Below, in pieces: positions 19,726-28,802 of a stretch of 48,075 bases of DNA. Position 1 is the stretch's first letter. Every line of letters starts with the position of its first letter. The position numbers and the translations under genes were made by a program. This stretch comes from Flavobacteriales bacterium (GTDB taxonomy: Bacteria > Bacteroidota > Bacteroidia > Flavobacteriales_C > GCA-002722245), in NCBI GenBank assembly GCA_029251005.1, contig JAQXEE010000111.1:1-48075 (forward strand), read 5' to 3'. Under the pieces are notes generated by a model that did no database searches, had not been told where the DNA came from, and saw only the letters and a list, made by a program, of their open reading frames with translations.

Positions 19726-21171
19726 TTATTCAGGAATAAATTCATAAGCTCCGATATCAGGTTTGCTATCTGATATTCTTGAGTTATTATTTAAATCAAA
19801 TTCAAGATCGGTTAAATTCGAATTTACTGACGTAGCGTCCCCTTTATTGGCTGCACTAGAGTTTATACCGATGTTAAAATTATTTGTATTCGTATTGATG
19901 AAATGGGGAGTTTTGTTAATTAAACAGTTTTTAAATTCACTAGTTTCGATATTGATATCCGCGGAGCTGGCTTTGATTAAACAATTTTTAAATTGATAAT
20001 TAAACAATGCATCATCTATTTTACTCAATACAATTTCGGTAAGTTGAGAGCCATAAATAATACAATTGGTGAAATTAGCCTCATCCAAATCACGAGGGTT
20101 TATATTTAAATTATTGTCTTTAAACCAATTATTTAGCACTAAAGCTGTTAGATCAGTCGAGTTAGGAGTGTAGTTTGCAAATGTACAGTTGGTGAAATTA
20201 TATTTTCCACCTAAAGCAAAGGATCCGCAATATTCCCCGCAATTGGCGATCAAACAATTTGTACCTTCAATATAGGTTCCTCTCCCTGAAATACCTGTAC
20301 TGCTACAATTTTTTATGATAGAGTTTTTAATTGTAAGGGTAGGTTTAGAACTGTAAGATGAATTAACGGTGTCTATTTGAACCCCTATTCTCGAATTTTT
20401 AATAACAGCCCAATTGATTTCATTTTCAACACTAAGCGGAAAAAGATAAAGTCCTTGCCATTGTCCAGCTGCATTGGCATATTCGGGTTCTAATCGATCT
20501 CCTTCAAGTATAACGGGCTCGTCTTGAGTTCCTTCAATTTTTAAGGATGCTTTTCGCAAAGCAACAATTGCCCCGTTGGAATGGAAAAATACTTTTGCTC
20601 CTTTTTTTATTGTTAATGTACAACCTGTATCAATTACTGCAATTCCATAAACTACATGTGGAATATCGTTATTCCAAACTTCATTACAACCCAATAAAAA
20701 AGAAGAACTTCCAGCTTCGGCTTTATGAAAGATTGCGTTTTGACCAAAAGCGATTAGATTAACGTCTTGCCTGTTTCCGTTGGTTATGAATTCCAAAGAA
20801 TCTTTTACTACATATGGAAGGTTCGTGCTTGATGGGTCGACAGTTACATCAGCATAAACCCACATCGAATCCTTGCTTTTGATTTCTAAATTTTTAAAAT
20901 TAATTCCTGGGACACCGTTTACATTTAATCTGAAAATAGAATTTTCACCACCTGCTAATTTTAGAGAACTAATTTTGATAGATTCGTTGTTTCTATTGTA
21001 GATTTTAAATTTTCGGGTACTCGATCCAATTGTTGAGAAGACAGTGTCAAATAATAAAGTATCGGTACTGAAACTTATAGTTTCCGAAGAATCAGTTGTA
21101 AAACTATCTTTCTTACAAGCCGTAAGTATTAGTATACAAATGAAGGAAAGGGTATATAAATATTTTAACAC
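19726..21171 (-). CDS. Lipoprotein with right-handed beta-helix-like repeats
   Basis: Lipobox ILTAC; repeated TIKNSIIKNCSSTGI, NFTNCTFANY, NFTNCIIYGS, QFKNCLIKASS. Confidence 0.75.
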   Translation of the reverse strand: MLKYLYTLSFICILILTACKKDSFTTDSSETISFSTDTLLFDTVFSTIGSSTRKFKIYNRNNESIKISSLKLAGGENSIFRLNVNGVPGINFKNLEIKSKDSMWVYADVTVDPSSTNLPYVVKDSLEFITNGNRQDVNLIAFGQNAIFHKAEAGSSSFLLGCNEVWNNDIPHVVYGIAVIDTGCTLTIKKGAKVFFHSNGAIVALRKASLKIEGTQDEPVILEGDRLEPEYANAAGQWQGLYLFPLSVENEINWAVIKNSRIGVQIDTVNSSYSSKPTLTIKNSIIKNCSSTGISGRGTYIEGTNCLIANCGEYCGSFALGGKYNFTNCTFANYTPNSTDLTALVLNNWFKDNNLNINPRDLDEANFTNCIIYGSQLTEIVLSKIDDALFNYQFKNCLIKASSADINIETSEFKNCLINKTPHFINTNTNNFNIGINSSAANKGDATSVNSNLTDLEFDLNNNSRISDSKPDIGAYEFIPE

Positions 21172-21254
21172 AGTATAAAGTTACGTCAAAAACGAGCTTT
21201 TTAGATGTTTATTACATGGTATATTTGATAGGGATAAAAAAAAAGTAATTTAAG

Positions 21255-21286
21255 TTGGATTTAATCATATAGTCTTCATATCTTTG
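21255..21286 (+). promoter_or_regulatory. Putative Bacteroidota promoter of rpmE2
   Basis: TTG...TATCTTTG (TAnnTTTG at 21279-21286), 23 bp before the rpmE2 ATG. Confidence 0.6.
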
Positions 21287-21308
21287 TCGCCCAATAAAAA
21301 ACATCGAG

Positions 21309-21563
21309 ATGCAAAAAGAAATCCATCCAGAAAATTATAGATTAGTTGTATTCAAGGATATGTCTAACGAAAGTCAATTCATTACAAAGTCATGTGCTGA
21401 AACAAAAGAGACAGTTGAAGTAGACGGTGTTGAGTATCCACTTTTTAAGTTGGATATTTCGAATACTTCCCATCCTTTTTATACTGGTAAATCTAGTATC
21501 GTTGATACCGCTGGTAGAATCGATAAGTTTAAAAACAGATTCGCAAAACACCTTAAGAAGTAA
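21309..21563 (+). CDS. rpmE2: 50S ribosomal protein L31 type B
   Basis: [30 protein letters not shown]...[25 protein letters not shown]. Confidence 0.97.
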   Translation: MQKEIHPENYRLVVFKDMSNESQFITKSCAETKETVEVDGVEYPLFKLDISNTSHPFYTGKSSIVDTAGRIDKFKNRFAKHLKK

Positions 21564-21587
21564 TTCTAAGTGTTTAAATATAATTCA

Positions 21588-21617
21588 GCCATTCCGATTT
21601 TTCGGAATGGCTTTTTT
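21588..21617 (+). terminator. Rho-independent terminator of rpmE2
   Basis: GCCATTCCGA-tttt-TCGGAATGGC-TTTTTT. Confidence 0.92.
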
Positions 21618-21646
21618 GGTTTATTTTCCATTCAAGTGTTATAAGT

Positions 21647-22798
21647 ATGAAAATTGTTTTAGTTGATTCAAATTGGAAAACATTCTTGCCTGTATCATTT
21701 ACTCGTCCCGTTTCTCATTTACGTTGTGGAATTTTGAAGTTATATGAAAAGTGGGAGAAACATCTTCAGCTAGTTTCTGTGTCTGTTTCGGAAGAATACT
21801 TAAATACAAAGTTTTTTAAAGAATTTGATGGAGGAGCATTAATTATTAACAGTAAATTTTTACCCAATAAAGAATTAGTTGAAGCGATTTCTGAATTAAA
21901 ACCATCAGAGATGTTAACATTTAATGGAAAGTGGATTGCTATTAAATCGGATGTCGGATTTAACAAAAAGAGCTGGGAGGGAGTTACTCCTAAAATTTTT
22001 AAAGGAGAGGTTAAAACTATTGAGAATTGGTGGGATTTATATAAAGTAAATGGTGTAGAGATTGAAAATGATTTTGATTTAATAACTAAAGGAAGAATAA
22101 GTCAACCCTTATCCTCCACAAATACTCTCATAGGATCTGTTGATCGAATATTCATTGAAAAGGGAGCTTATGTTGAAGCCTGTACATTAAACACTCAGAT
22201 TGGAAGCATTTATATCGGGAATTCTGTAGAAGTTATGGAAGGGTGTTCTATCCGCGGTGGATTTTCAGTTTTAGATGATTCAAAAATTAAATTAGGAAGT
22301 AAAATATACGGTCCAACATCAATTGGTCCAAAGTGCAGAGTAGGTGGAGAAGTAAAGAATTCAATTTTTCAAGGTTACTCTAATAAATCGCACGATGGTT
22401 ATTTAGGGAATTCAATCATTGGAGAGTGGGTGAATTTAGGTGCTGACACGAACTGTTCAAATTTGAAAAACACGTTTTCGGAAGCCAAAGTTTGGGATTA
22501 TGAAAAGAAGAGTTTTGAGTTGTCAGGAGAACAGTTTATTGGATGTTGTATTGGTGATTTCTCCAAAACTGGCATTAATACAATGTTAAATACAGCAAGT
22601 GTAATTGGCGTTAATTCTAATGTTTTTGGGGTAGGGTTTCCAGCGAAGAAAATTCCTTCTTTTTCATGGAGTGCAACTGAAGCCTATAATTTAAATAAGG
22701 CATGGGCGGTGAATCAAAACATTGCTAAAATGGCTAACGAGCAGCTTACGAATTTCGATTTTGAAATACTTAAAAGTATTCAAGAAATTGATTTGTAG
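21647..22798 (+). CDS. GlmU-like putative sugar nucleotidyltransferase with left-handed beta-helix
   Basis: MKIVLVDSNWKTFLPVSFTRPVSHLRCGILKLYEKW; hexapeptide-repeat region (GSIYIGNSVEVMEGCSIRGG...IYGPTSIGPKCRVGGEVKNS). Confidence 0.85.
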   Translation: MKIVLVDSNWKTFLPVSFTRPVSHLRCGILKLYEKWEKHLQLVSVSVSEEYLNTKFFKEFDGGALIINSKFLPNKELVEAISELKPSEMLTFNGKWIAIKSDVGFNKKSWEGVTPKIFKGEVKTIENWWDLYKVNGVEIENDFDLITKGRISQPLSSTNTLIGSVDRIFIEKGAYVEACTLNTQIGSIYIGNSVEVMEGCSIRGGFSVLDDSKIKLGSKIYGPTSIGPKCRVGGEVKNSIFQGYSNKSHDGYLGNSIIGEWVNLGADTNCSNLKNTFSEAKVWDYEKKSFELSGEQFIGCCIGDFSKTGINTMLNTASVIGVNSNVFGVGFPAKKIPSFSWSATEAYNLNKAWAVNQNIAKMANEQLTNFDFEILKSIQEIDL

Positions 22799-22872
22799 TC
22801 TTTTTAGACCTTGAGTAATTTAGTTCTCATATTTAAATATTAGTTAAATGTCAATCTGACAAAATTTGGTAA

Positions 22873-22887
22873 TGGCATAGGCATTGA
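22873..22887 (+). promoter_or_regulatory. Candidate sigma54-like -24/-12 element upstream of lon
   Basis: TGGCATAGGCATTGA: GG-N10-GA versus consensus GG-N10-GC; about 104 bp upstream of the lon ATG. Confidence 0.4.
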
Positions 22888-22990
22888 AACAACTAAAGAA
22901 GGATTACAAATCGGTTGATTTCTGCTCGTGTTTTTGGTTTAAATGACAAAAAAGGATTTCGGGCAGTCATATTGACGTAAAATATAAATT

Positions 22991-25438
22991 ATGCAAAGTG
23001 TATTTGATTTTCAAAATTTGATTTTGAGAGATATTATAGAAGATGACGCAGAACTTATCCCATTAATTACTTCGGAAGAAGATGAAGATTTAGTTGACGC
23101 ATCGATTCCAGAAGAATTACCCATTTTGACATTAAGAAATACAGTTTTATTTCCTGGAGTTGTTATTCCTATCACAGTAGGTCGAGACAAGTCTATTAAG
23201 TTAGTGCAGGATGCTTACAAAGGCACAAAGAATATAGCGGTTGTGTCTCAAAAAAATATAGAGCAAGAAGATCCTGGTCCAACTGATATTAATTTAATTG
23301 GAACGGTTGGTCATATTTTGAAAATATTAAGAATGCCTGATGGAAATACTACGGTAATTATCCAAGGAAAAAAACGTTGTCAAATAACAAACGTTCTAAC
23401 AGATGATCCTTACTTTGTTGGGAAAATCGAAAAGCTTTCGGATAAAAAACCAAAGCCAAAAAATAAAGAGTTTAAAGCTTTAGTTTCTTCACTTAAAGAT
23501 TTATCCTTAAAAATTATAAAAGATTCTCCGAATATTCCTTCGGATGCTTCTTTTGCGATTAAAAATATCGAAAGTGAATCTTTTTTAATCAATTTCATTG
23601 CGAGTAACATGACCTTAACCATGGGGCAAAAACAAAAATTGGTTGAGGAGAATGATTTGAAAATTCGAGCAACAAAAGTGCTAGAGTTGTTATCGAAGGA
23701 GATGCAAATGTTGGAAATTAAAAATCAAATTCAATCCAAAGTAAAGGTTGATCTTGACCAACAACAAAAAGAGTATTTTTTAAATCAGCAATTAAAAACA
23801 ATTCAAGAGGAATTGGGTGGAAGTGCAACTGATCAAGAAATAAATGAATTAAAAAAGAAGGCCGGAAATAAGAAGTGGGAGGAAAAAGTTGAGAAGCATT
23901 TCTTTAAGGAATTGGAGAAATTACAACGTATTAATCCTCAAGCTGCTGAGTATTCAGTTTATTTAAATTATTTAGAGTTATTAGTTGATTTACCTTGGAA
24001 TGAATATACGGAGGATATATTTGATTTAAAGCGTGCTCAAAAAATTCTGAATAGAGATCATTACGGTTTAGATGAAGTAAAAGATCGAATTTTAGAGCAT
24101 TTAGCTGTATTGAAATTAAAGAAAGACATGAAGGCCCCAATTCTTTGTTTATATGGTCCTCCTGGTGTTGGTAAAACTTCTTTAGGGAAAAGTATAGCAG
24201 AAGCAATTGGTCGTAAGTATATAAGAATGTCTTTAGGTGGTCTTCGTGATGAAGCTGAAATTAGAGGACATAGAAAAACATATATAGGAGCGATGCCTGG
24301 TCGGATAATTCAAAATATTAAAAAAGTAAATAGTGCAAACCCAGTATTTATTTTGGATGAACTTGATAAAATAGCAAGAGATGCCCAAGGTGATCCCTCT
24401 TCTGCGCTTTTGGAAACTTTAGACCCAGAACAAAACGATGCTTTTTATGATAATTTCGTAGAGCAAGATTTTGATTTAAGTAAGGTGATGTTTATCGCTA
24501 CTTGTAACTCTTTAAATACAATACAACCCGCTCTAAGAGATCGTTTAGAGATTATTGAGGTTACTGGTTATACCATTGAAGAAAAAGTTGAAATAGCTAA
24601 AAGGCATTTAGTTCCAAAGCAACTTGAAGCACATGGTTTAACTAAGAGTCATATGAAGTTTGGGAAAAAGATTCTGACTAAATTGGTTGAAGGGTATACG
24701 CGTGAAAGTGGAGTTCGTTCATTGGAGAAGAAAATAGCTAAAGTTGTTCGCTCATACGCTAAAGCTATCGCTATGGAAGAGCCTAAGGATTCTAAAATTT
24801 CAGAATCTAACTTAATAACAATTTTAGGTCCTTCAAGAGATCGTGATAAATATCAAGGTAATGAGTTCGCAGGTGTTGTAACAGGTTTAGCTTGGACTGC
24901 TGTTGGAGGTGATATTTTATTTATTGAGGTTTCATTGAGTAAAGGAAAAGGAAAATTTACAGTTACTGGAAATTTAGGAAATGTCATGAAAGAGTCAACT
25001 ACGTTGGCGATGGAATATCTAAGATCTCATGCAGCAGACTATGATATTAATCCAGACGTGTTTGATAAATGGAATGTACACGTTCATGTTCCTGAAGGAG
25101 CAACCCCTAAAGATGGTCCATCTGCTGGTATTACCATGTTAACTGCTTTGGCGAGTGCATTTACGCAAAGAAAAGTTAAAGCTCGTACAGCAATGACTGG
25201 TGAGATCACATTAAGAGGAAAGGTTTTACCGGTTGGTGGAATTAAAGAGAAGATATTGGCTGCAAAAAGAGCCGAGATTAAAGACATTATTGTTAGTGTT
25301 GAAAATAAGCATGATGTAGAGAAAATTGGTCCTGATTATTTAAAAGGACTCAGGTTTCATTATGTTAAAAATGCAGATGAAGTTTTAAAAATAGCTTTAC
25401 AAAAACAAAAGGTTGATAACGCATTAGAGATTAAATAA
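22991..25438 (+). CDS. lon: ATP-dependent protease La
   Basis: [58 protein letters not shown]; catalytic [11 protein letters not shown]. Confidence 0.98.
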   Translation: MQSVFDFQNLILRDIIEDDAELIPLITSEEDEDLVDASIPEELPILTLRNTVLFPGVVIPITVGRDKSIKLVQDAYKGTKNIAVVSQKNIEQEDPGPTDINLIGTVGHILKILRMPDGNTTVIIQGKKRCQITNVLTDDPYFVGKIEKLSDKKPKPKNKEFKALVSSLKDLSLKIIKDSPNIPSDASFAIKNIESESFLINFIASNMTLTMGQKQKLVEENDLKIRATKVLELLSKEMQMLEIKNQIQSKVKVDLDQQQKEYFLNQQLKTIQEELGGSATDQEINELKKKAGNKKWEEKVEKHFFKELEKLQRINPQAAEYSVYLNYLELLVDLPWNEYTEDIFDLKRAQKILNRDHYGLDEVKDRILEHLAVLKLKKDMKAPILCLYGPPGVGKTSLGKSIAEAIGRKYIRMSLGGLRDEAEIRGHRKTYIGAMPGRIIQNIKKVNSANPVFILDELDKIARDAQGDPSSALLETLDPEQNDAFYDNFVEQDFDLSKVMFIATCNSLNTIQPALRDRLEIIEVTGYTIEEKVEIAKRHLVPKQLEAHGLTKSHMKFGKKILTKLVEGYTRESGVRSLEKKIAKVVRSYAKAIAMEEPKDSKISESNLITILGPSRDRDKYQGNEFAGVVTGLAWTAVGGDILFIEVSLSKGKGKFTVTGNLGNVMKESTTLAMEYLRSHAADYDINPDVFDKWNVHVHVPEGATPKDGPSAGITMLTALASAFTQRKVKARTAMTGEITLRGKVLPVGGIKEKILAAKRAEIKDIIVSVENKHDVEKIGPDYLKGLRFHYVKNADEVLKIALQKQKVDNALEIK

Positions 25439-26139
25439 TGGATTTAAAAGGAAGTAAAATAATTCTTACTGGAGGAAGCTCTGGTTTAGGGAAACAAACT
25501 GCTAAGGATTTAATTTTAAAAGGAGCTGAGCTTATTATAACTGGAAGGGATAAAGATAAGTTAACGAAAGTTGCTTTGGAATTAGGTTGTGTAGCGTTTC
25601 ATGCTGATGTAAGCATTGAAGAAGAGGCTAAAGCTACAGTTGATTTTGCAAGAGAACGTTGGGGTAGATTGGATGTTTTGATCAATAACGCAGGTTATGC
25701 TGAGTGGGGTTTAATTGCTGAGCTAGATATTAACAAAATGAAGGAGGTTTATAATACGAATGTATTTGGAGCTACTGCAATGGCAAAATATGCGGCTAAA
25801 TTATTTAAATCTCAAAAGTCTGGAAATATTATCAATATTGCTTCAACTGCGGCTTCTAAAGGTTTTCCTCAAGGAAGTATTTATGCCTCAAGTAAATTCG
25901 CATTAACTGGATTAACACAATGTTGGCAAGCAGAGCTTCGTCCGTTCAACGTTAGAGTTATTCAAATTAACCCTTCAGAAGTTCCAACTGCATTTGGACA
26001 GACTAATAGAGAGGAAAGAACATTAGAATCAAATAAATTATCACCAAAAGAGATTTCTGATACGATTGTTTCAACGTTGGAAATGGACAATAGAGGAATG
26101 ATTACAGAAGTAACTGTTATTGCTACTAATCCTTTTTAA
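25438..26139 (+). CDS. Short-chain dehydrogenase/reductase
   Basis: ILTGGSSGLGKQTA, LINNAGYAEWG, YASSKFALTGL; TAATG overlap with lon. Confidence 0.94.
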   Translation: MDLKGSKIILTGGSSGLGKQTAKDLILKGAELIITGRDKDKLTKVALELGCVAFHADVSIEEEAKATVDFARERWGRLDVLINNAGYAEWGLIAELDINKMKEVYNTNVFGATAMAKYAAKLFKSQKSGNIINIASTAASKGFPQGSIYASSKFALTGLTQCWQAELRPFNVRVIQINPSEVPTAFGQTNREERTLESNKLSPKEISDTIVSTLEMDNRGMITEVTVIATNPF

Positions 26140-26193
26140 AAGAAAATCGAATTCTGATTATGTGAAATATTGTCGTTTTTCTTAAGCTTACTT

Positions 26194-26224
26194 AAACCAA
26201 TCTTCTAAAGGATTGGTTTTTTTT
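26194..26224 (+). terminator. Rho-independent terminator of the lon-SDR unit
   Basis: AAACCAATC-ttctaaag-GATTGGTTTTTTTT. Confidence 0.85.
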
Positions 26225-26320
26225 GGTACAAGTTTTTGATGGAATATATTTTTTCATGACTTAATTTTGTTTTTAATTACAATTTAATGTTATGGTCACC
26301 AAGTTTTTTATTTTTGAATC

Positions 26321-27100
26321 ATGAGATTAGAAATCTATCAAATTGATGCTTTTACATCTGAGCTGTTTAAAGGGAACCCTGCTATGGTTGTTCCTTTAAA
26401 AGAATGGTTGCCGGATAATTTAATGCAAAATATTGCAGCTGAGAATAATTTATCAGAGACCGCCTTTTATATTCCAGAGGGTGACGGTTTTTATATTCGT
26501 TGGTTTACACCAACTGTTGAGGTTGAACTTTGTGGGCATGCTACACTTGCTACTGCGTTTGTTATTAAGCATAGAGATGAAGTAGAGGGTGGGTTGATTC
26601 GATTTAAGTGTAAAAAGGGTGCTTTGTTAGTAGAGGCTAACGGTGCTGAGTTTACGTTGGATTTTCCAATAACTTTATCAGTAGAAATAGATGTTCCTGA
26701 ATGGGCTAGTTTTATTGGTGAAGGAATAAAGTCCGCGCATAAATGTGCCGAAGATTATCTTTTCGTTTTTAATAATGAGCAAGAGATTCTAGATTTAAAA
26801 CCAAATTTTTCAGAGTTGAAAAAAATCAAATCTAGGGGTTTAATAGTTACAGCTCAAGGTGAAAAGTTTGATTTTGTTTCTAGGTTTTTCGCTCCGGCTG
26901 CGGGAATTGATGAAGACCCTGTTACTGGAAGTGCGCATACTAAATTAACACCATATTGGTCGACTATTTTAGGGAAGTCTATTTTGACAGCAAAACAAGT
27001 TTCTCAACGTGGAGGGGCGTTGTCTTGCGAATTAATTGGTGATCGGGTTAAGATTTTAGGTCGAGGTGTGTTATTCCTAAAAGGTGAAATTTATATATAA
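26321..27100 (+). CDS. PhzF-family phenazine biosynthesis-like isomerase
   Basis: MRLEIYQIDAFTSELFKGNPAMVV, NNLSETAFY, RWFTPTVEVELCGHATLA, DEDPVTGSAHTKL. Confidence 0.95.
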   Translation: MRLEIYQIDAFTSELFKGNPAMVVPLKEWLPDNLMQNIAAENNLSETAFYIPEGDGFYIRWFTPTVEVELCGHATLATAFVIKHRDEVEGGLIRFKCKKGALLVEANGAEFTLDFPITLSVEIDVPEWASFIGEGIKSAHKCAEDYLFVFNNEQEILDLKPNFSELKKIKSRGLIVTAQGEKFDFVSRFFAPAAGIDEDPVTGSAHTKLTPYWSTILGKSILTAKQVSQRGGALSCELIGDRVKILGRGVLFLKGEIYI

Positions 27101-27103
27101 AGC

Positions 27104-27136
27104 AAAAAAAAGCGCGTTTTGAACGCGCTTTTTTTA
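27104..27136 (+). terminator. Rho-independent terminator after the PhzF gene
   Basis: AAAAAAAGCGCGTT-ttg-AACGCGCTTTTTTT. Confidence 0.9.
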
Positions 27137-27287
27137 ATCTAAAATACACTCCATATTTCTTTAAAGTTTTAATGTGTGAAAAGGTGAAAAAGGCTTTTGT
27201 TTAGTTGAACTATTTTGGAAAGATTATTGTTAGTAATTATGTGTTTAACGGTCGTTGTAATTAATTTTCATTTTTTAATTTTACGCA

Positions 27288-28700
27288 GTGTTTAGAATTT
27301 GCGTGGTTTTAGTGTTTGTTTTATCTTTTCAATTGGGTATTTCTCAGGATGAATATGGAATAGCACATTCCAATTATGCTCCAACAAAAACTTTCCTTCA
27401 TAATCCAACCAATACGCTAGATAACAAAACCTACTTCGATTTTAATTTAATAGGAGCTGGGGTGTTTGTTTATAATGACTACTTATTTCAAAAAGGAACT
27501 CAATTTAGTTTCATGAAAAATATTGTTTTAGGGGAGCAATGGCCCGATTTTCAGTTTAATACAAATGGAAAATTAAAGCAGGGGTTTCAAGATGCTGATA
27601 TTCAGCTAATTTCGGGCGCTTTTCAATATAAAGAACATGGTTTCGCTTTTGGAGTCAGAACACGAACTTATTTTGATTTTCGACGAGTTTCAACTTCTGT
27701 TGGTAAATTAATAAAAGATGGTACAGGTCGATTTGAAGATTACTATGGTGAAACTTTGAATATTAAGAAGATGTTTATGAATCAAACTGCTTTTACAGAT
27801 ATAAGTGTTTCGTACTCTAATATGTTTTATCATTTTGCTCATAAATCTATGGCTTTAGGAATTACGGCAAAATACTTAATGGGGATAACGGGGGCAGGTG
27901 TTAAGGTAGATGAATTAGAATTTAATGTTTCAGACCCCTCAACAACAGACTTCTTTAAATTTGATGGTTCCGTTGCTTATGGAGTTGGTGATTCAGGAAA
28001 ACTTTCAGCGGGAAGTGGGTTTGCAGTTGATTTAGGGTATGTTTACAAAAAAACGCTGCACAATGTAACCCATTACGAACCATTCTCGAAGTCTTCCGCT
28101 TGCGAAAACTATGATTATAAGTTGAAAATTGCTGCTGCGATTATTGATTTGGGGTTTATTAACTTTAACAAGCGCGCAGCACGAACTGATATTGAGACTG
28201 ATCCAACCCAAGTAGCCTTGGATGCAAATTCATTAACGTTTGAACAATTCGGAAATTTTGCGACTGATAATTTAACAAATACAACCAAAACAGATGAATT
28301 CAGAATGTTAACACCGGCGGCGTTAAACATTCAAGTAGACTATAATTTAGAAAACAACTTCTTTATAAGCGGACAATACATGCACGGCTTCTTCAGAAGA
28401 AATGCATTTGGTGTTAAAAGACCGCACGTTTTAGCAATGTCTGGAAGGTATCAAAGAAAGTGGCTTGAAGGATCCTTAGTTGCATCGGCCTATAATTATC
28501 AAGATTTTAGAATGGGCTTAGCCATTAGACTTGGTTACTTAACATTTGGTACAGACAAGCTCTTAAGTATGTTTGGTGTAGCTGATTTTTATGGAACTGA
28601 TGCATATTTCAATATTCGGTACTTTATGACTAGAAAACCAGGTTGTAAACGACGTCATAAAAAAGGGCGTAACAATGCCACTGATTGCGTTAAGAATTAA
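27288..28700 (+). CDS. Outer-membrane beta-barrel protein (DUF5723-like)
   Basis: GTG start; signal peptide; YGIAHSNYAPTKTFLHNPTNTLDNKTYFDFNLIGAGVFVYNDYLF; alternating-strand barrel-like sequence. Confidence 0.7.
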   Translation: MFRICVVLVFVLSFQLGISQDEYGIAHSNYAPTKTFLHNPTNTLDNKTYFDFNLIGAGVFVYNDYLFQKGTQFSFMKNIVLGEQWPDFQFNTNGKLKQGFQDADIQLISGAFQYKEHGFAFGVRTRTYFDFRRVSTSVGKLIKDGTGRFEDYYGETLNIKKMFMNQTAFTDISVSYSNMFYHFAHKSMALGITAKYLMGITGAGVKVDELEFNVSDPSTTDFFKFDGSVAYGVGDSGKLSAGSGFAVDLGYVYKKTLHNVTHYEPFSKSSACENYDYKLKIAAAIIDLGFINFNKRAARTDIETDPTQVALDANSLTFEQFGNFATDNLTNTTKTDEFRMLTPAALNIQVDYNLENNFFISGQYMHGFFRRNAFGVKRPHVLAMSGRYQRKWLEGSLVASAYNYQDFRMGLAIRLGYLTFGTDKLLSMFGVADFYGTDAYFNIRYFMTRKPGCKRRHKKGRNNATDCVKN

Positions 28701-28802
28701 CTCAGTCTTCGTTAACGATAATTTGTGAATACATTTTTGATTTGGAACTGATTTTGTATTAAGTCAATTGATATTTTTAATAATCAAGTAGCACACATTA
28801 TT

